Notes under the pieces: model-generated
The model's input: the letters and a program-made list of their open reading frames with translations, nothing else
What the model was told of the DNA's origin: nothing
Databases searched by the model: none
Made by a program: the position numbers and the translations under genes
Shown: one piece after another, positions 15,467-17,723 of the stretch
How the letters are laid out: the number at the start of each line of letters is the position of its first letter
Position numbering within the stretch: position 1 is the stretch's first letter
From: [Eubacterium] saphenum
GTDB lineage: Bacteria > Bacillota > Clostridia > Oscillospirales > Ruminococcaceae
Direction: 5' to 3'
Length of the DNA stretch: 17,723 nucleotides
Assembly (NCBI GenBank): GCA_004554555.1
Contig: SFLN01000030.1
Location: forward strand, 1-17,723

Positions 15467-16270
15467 TCAGCCTCCGTTCACGGTTATCTGCTTGAGCGAG
15501 AGCTTCCAGAAAAGTCTGCTCACGAGGTTCATCACAACGCACCAGAAAAGCTGAATACCGAGCGTTGTGAGGAGCTTTGCGGGCTCGGGGTTTCCGTCAA
15601 GGAGAACGGACAGCGGCGCGTTGTAAATCGACTGAAACGGCAGATAACCGACGATAGTTTTAAGCGGCTCGGGGAAGAAGGCGAGGGGGATTGTCGCGCC
15701 CGACAGCAGCAGTACGATGACCTGCTTCATTATGTTTATACCCCAAATTGATTCGGTGTACAGGCAGATTGTGCCGGTGAAGAAGTCGATGCTGTAATTG
15801 ATGGAAACCGCCATTGCCACGGATATTACAAAATACAGCAAATTCAGACCGAGCGGAATTGCGCCGTTTGTGACGATTGCCACAACGATAAAGGTCGGCA
15901 AAAACGTGAAGAAAAACTGCGTGACGGCGGTTCCCGAGTACGACCAGAACATATAGCTGCGGTATTTCATCGGCTTGAGGAGCTGGATTGTGATTTCGCC
16001 TGTCTGAATGCCGCGTCCCATTTCCCAGACAACGTACATTTCCATAAAATTGAACAGCGCGGTTGCGAGAACGAGATAAATCAGCGTATCGGAGAACGTC
16101 ATTCCGTTCACGACTTCCGTTCCCACGGACGCGAAGATTGCCTGCCAAAGATGATAAATTACAACGAGATACAGCAGATTTCCCGCGACAACAACAAGCG
16201 CGCTCAAGCGGAATTGCAGGCTCTCGATGATACCCGCGCGCGTTAGTGTGAAATACTTTTTCAGCTTCAC
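15467..16270 (-). CDS. ABC-2 permease, first of a pair (COG4587 type)
   Basis: This 267-residue membrane protein starts with GTG at 16268-16270, overlapping the ATPase stop by 4 bases (GTGA). AGGAGG seven bases upstream supports that start. Hydrophobic segments lie at about 22-46, 60-80, 113-136, 142-165, 180-203 and 232-252. The segments around GIQTGEITIQLLKPM (86-100) and IYNAPLSVLL fit the COG4587 half of two-permease exporters. The short gap to the next permease and the overlap with the ATPase indicate one tightly coupled transcription unit. The function is export of an unidentified substrate across the cytoplasmic membrane. Confidence 0.88.
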   Translation of the reverse strand: MKLKKYFTLTRAGIIESLQFRLSALVVVAGNLLYLVVIYHLWQAIFASVGTEVVNGMTFSDTLIYLVLATALFNFMEMYVVWEMGRGIQTGEITIQLLKPMKYRSYMFWSYSGTAVTQFFFTFLPTFIVVAIVTNGAIPLGLNLLYFVISVAMAVSINYSIDFFTGTICLYTESIWGINIMKQVIVLLLSGATIPLAFFPEPLKTIVGYLPFQSIYNAPLSVLLDGNPEPAKLLTTLGIQLFWCVVMNLVSRLFWKLSLKQITVNGG

Positions 16271-17268
16271 TTAACTCCCTCCTCGTAGATTTTTTTGATA
16301 ACCTCTTCGGTGGAGATTTCTTCGAGCTGCATATCGCGGATTTTGTAGGATTTCTGGAGCAGCGAAAGCACGTCCATAACCTTAGACTTCGCCTCGTCAA
16401 CCAGCACGGAAATCCACTCGTCGTCCGCGGAAACGCTGAATTCGGGCAGCTCGGCGCGGATTTTCTCGGCGGTTTGCTTGAGGTCGCCGCCTACGCGGAT
16501 TTTGAGTGTTCTGTAATAGCCGAAGAAGCCCTTGAGGTGCTCGATATCGTTGTCGTAGAGCATTTTTCCCTTATCGATGATGACAATTCTGCGGCAAAGC
16601 GCGTCCACATCGCCCATATCGTGCGTGGTGAGGATAACGGTTGTGTTTTTCTCCTTGTTGAGCGCGTGGATGAGGGTGCGGATTTTTGACTTCATCGACA
16701 CGTCAAGACCGATTGTCGGCTCATCGAGAAAGACGATTTTCGGGTTATGTAGAAACGCAGCGAGAATATCGCTCAAAGTGCGCTGCCCGAGGGACATCTG
16801 ACGGACAGGCTTGTGCAGAAGCGGCTCGATATCGACAAGTGATTGATAAAGCTCAATCATATCGTTGTAATCCTTGTCGGAAACGCCGTAGATATCCTTG
16901 AGGATTTTGAACGACTCGACCAGCGGGAGCGCCCACCAAAGCTGTGTTCTCTGCCCGAAAACAACGCCGATATTCTGCGCGTTGTTGGTTCTGTTCTTGT
17001 ACGGAACGCAGCCGTTGACAATGATTTCGCCCGACGTCGGTTCGAGAATACCGGTCATCATCTTGATTGTTGTGGATTTACCCGCGCCGTTGGGACCGAG
17101 ATATCCGACAATCTCGCCCTGTTCGATATTCATACTGATGTTATCGACAGCGCGGACGAGTTTGTAATCGCGCGAAAACAGGTCTTTAAGACTGCCCTTC
17201 AAGCCCTCGCGGCGGTTCAGAACCTTAAATTCCTTTGTAATGTTTTTGATTTCGATAATGTTTGACAT
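16267..17268 (-). CDS. ABC exporter ATPase (COG4586 type)
   Basis: This 333-residue ATPase starts at ATG 17268 with GAGGTAA upstream. The N-terminal insert before Walker A (NRREGLKGSLKDLFSRDYK, 18-36) and the QRTQLWWALPLVESF segment (106-120) are hallmarks of this ATPase family, which works with two separate permeases. It has Walker A GPNGAGKST (58-66), Q-loop Q106, signature MSLGQR (158-163), Walker B VFLDEP (179-184) and the switch H216. About 100 C-terminal residues (235-333) form an accessory domain ending in EEVIKKIYEEGVK. It is the first gene of the exporter operon and energises the two permeases that follow. The signature is followed by TLSD, where RMRAD is more usual; this is a mild divergence with no loss of a catalytic residue. 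Confidence 0.92.
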   Translation of the reverse strand: MSNIIEIKNITKEFKVLNRREGLKGSLKDLFSRDYKLVRAVDNISMNIEQGEIVGYLGPNGAGKSTTIKMMTGILEPTSGEIIVNGCVPYKNRTNNAQNIGVVFGQRTQLWWALPLVESFKILKDIYGVSDKDYNDMIELYQSLVDIEPLLHKPVRQMSLGQRTLSDILAAFLHNPKIVFLDEPTIGLDVSMKSKIRTLIHALNKEKNTTVILTTHDMGDVDALCRRIVIIDKGKMLYDNDIEHLKGFFGYYRTLKIRVGGDLKQTAEKIRAELPEFSVSADDEWISVLVDEAKSKVMDVLSLLQKSYKIRDMQLEEISTEEVIKKIYEEGVK

Positions 17269-17332
17269 AAATTACCTCGCTTTCACAAGCAAAAAAACGG
17301 CAGCGGACGAGAGGTTTCCTTAACCGGTTTTC

Positions 17333-17361
17333 ATTATACAAAAGTTTCGGCGCTTTTTCAA
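17333..17361 (-). promoter_or_regulatory. Proximal promoter of the ABC exporter operon
   Basis: On the minus strand there is TTGAAA (17356-17361), a 17-base spacer and TATAAT (17333-17338). Transcription should begin near 17326, leaving a leader of about 58 bases. A direct repeat lies immediately upstream of the -35. Confidence 0.8.
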
Positions 17362-17365
17362 GCGT

Positions 17366-17397
17366 TTTGCCGATAAGATGTGAGATTTGCCGATAAG
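17366..17397. repeat. 12-base direct repeat, candidate regulator binding sites
   Basis: TTTGCCGATAAG occurs identically at 17366-17377 and 17386-17397, a 20-base period (about two helical turns). The nearer copy ends four bases upstream of the -35 of the proximal exporter promoter and lies downstream of the distal promoter. This placement suits a transcription factor that activates the proximal promoter, blocks elongation from the distal one, or both. No regulator gene for it is visible. Confidence 0.6.
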
Positions 17398-17465
17398 TTT
17401 CAAAAAAACGCGCGGTTTCGCCAAACTTTCGGGCATTTTTCGACGATTTTGGAATGAGAGTATTC

Positions 17466-17494
17466 ATTATAGCACAAAAAGTTTGCCGTGTCAA
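17466..17494 (-). promoter_or_regulatory. Distal, perfect consensus promoter of the ABC exporter operon
   Basis: On the minus strand there is TTGACA (17489-17494), 17 bases, then TATAAT (17466-17471) with a TGC extended -10. It points into the exporter operon and lies 133 bases upstream of the proximal promoter. Confidence 0.85.
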
Positions 17495-17559
17495 GAAGAT
17501 TTTTCCAAACAGCAAGCGCAAATTTCTTCATACGAAACAGCGGATAAAACCAAATTCTC

Positions 17560-17588
17560 TTTACATTTGCGTGAATATGTGATATAAT
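17560..17588 (+). promoter_or_regulatory. First of two tandem rightward promoters
   Basis: TTTACA (17560-17565), a 17-base spacer and TATAAT (17583-17588), with a TGA extended -10 (TG at 17580-17581). It points to the right edge. Confidence 0.75.
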
Positions 17589-17599
17589 AGAAAAAATCA

Positions 17600-17628
17600 T
17601 TGCAAAAATTGGAAATAAGTGTTATAAT
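17600..17628 (+). promoter_or_regulatory. Second of two tandem rightward promoters
   Basis: TTGCAA (17600-17605), a 17-base spacer and TATAAT (17623-17628), with a TGT extended -10 (TG at 17620-17621). It has the same geometry as the first promoter and is displaced by exactly 40 bases. Confidence 0.75.
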
Positions 17629-17696
17629 ACAAGTGAGTATTATCTTCCACATAAAAGGATTGACAAAACCATAAAGTTTTAGGAAATTTTGGTGAT

Positions 17697-17723
17697 ATGA
17701 AAGAAGGCTGGATATGGTTCAGT
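17697..17723 (+). CDS. Possible start of a gene cut by the right end
   Basis: An ATG at 17697 opens a frame MKEGWIWFS with no stop before the edge. Two strong promoters lie 69-137 bases upstream, so a transcribed unit is expected here. AGGA (17681-17684) is rather far from the ATG and GGTG (17691-17694) rather close, so the start is uncertain. The transcript could also carry a longer leader or be non-coding. Too little is visible for a function. Confidence 0.35.

Larger units (their letters stand above)
17269..17696. other. Divergent regulatory region with no convincing gene
   Basis: The 428 bases between the leftward ATPase start and the rightward partial gene hold two leftward promoters, a 12-base direct repeat and two tandem rightward promoters, each listed separately. 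The leftward transcript from the distal promoter would carry a leader of about 190 bases. Short open frames inside lack ribosome sites. Confidence 0.6.

Noticed and set aside
17281..17330. The T-rich stretch (minus strand) in the exporter leader as an attenuator.
   Set aside because: I could not build a stable stem directly before the seven T's; only short imperfect pairings are possible.
17400..17531. A leftward frame beginning MKKFALAVWKNLL that overlaps the distal exporter promoter.
   Set aside because: There is no ribosome site before the ATG, it contains the promoter's -35 and -10 boxes, and it ends after 43 codons without a recognisable domain.

Overview
The window looks like a chromosomal segment from a low-to-mid-GC Firmicute, most likely a gut Clostridium-type bacterium (Oscillospiraceae or a relative). 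This is inferred from strong AGGAGG-type ribosome sites, sigma-A promoters with 17-base spacers and extended -10 elements, a BcrAB-like transporter with its two-component system, and a zinc-ribbon/TIR/repeat protein family common in such genomes. No rRNA, tRNA, CRISPR array or insertion sequence is visible.

Layout. (1) 1-680 is an AT-rich left edge with two small minus-strand genes: a winged-helix regulator (242-511) behind a clear promoter, and a small protein of unknown function running off the left end. (2) 708-6718 is a plus-strand, translationally coupled pair of large paralogues. Each has a zinc ribbon, a TIR domain, a cytoplasmic TPR-like part, one membrane helix, a ladder of exactly 37-residue repeats and a C-terminal DUF6273-like domain. 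The first keeps the putative TIR catalytic Glu in a W-V-K-N-E motif like that of SARM1. The second reads R-V-R-N-A there. (3) 6857-10244 is a plus-strand operon: OmpR-type response regulator, BcrA-like ATPase, membrane permease and histidine kinase with a minimal sensor. It looks like a peptide-antibiotic sensing and resistance module. (4) A strong bidirectional terminator at 10333-10367 separates it from the minus-strand genes. (5) 14510 to 10412 (minus) is a two-gene operon under a perfect consensus promoter: an iron-type alcohol dehydrogenase, then a 969-residue adenylation-carrier-reductase protein. Together they predict carboxylic acid to aldehyde to alcohol. (6) 17268 to 14660 (minus) is a three-gene ABC-2 exporter operon (ATPase and two permeases, the COG4586/COG4587/COG3694 type), with two stacked promoters and a 12-base direct repeat beside the proximal one. 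(7) 17560-17723 holds two tandem plus-strand promoters 40 bases apart, leading to a gene cut by the right end.

The most notable parts are the paired TIR receptor-like proteins, which look like a topologically inverted version of an animal Toll receptor with one predicted enzyme and one predicted pseudo-enzyme, and the compact stand-alone acid reductase with its dehydrogenase partner. Functions are inferred from motifs read by eye; no database search was possible.
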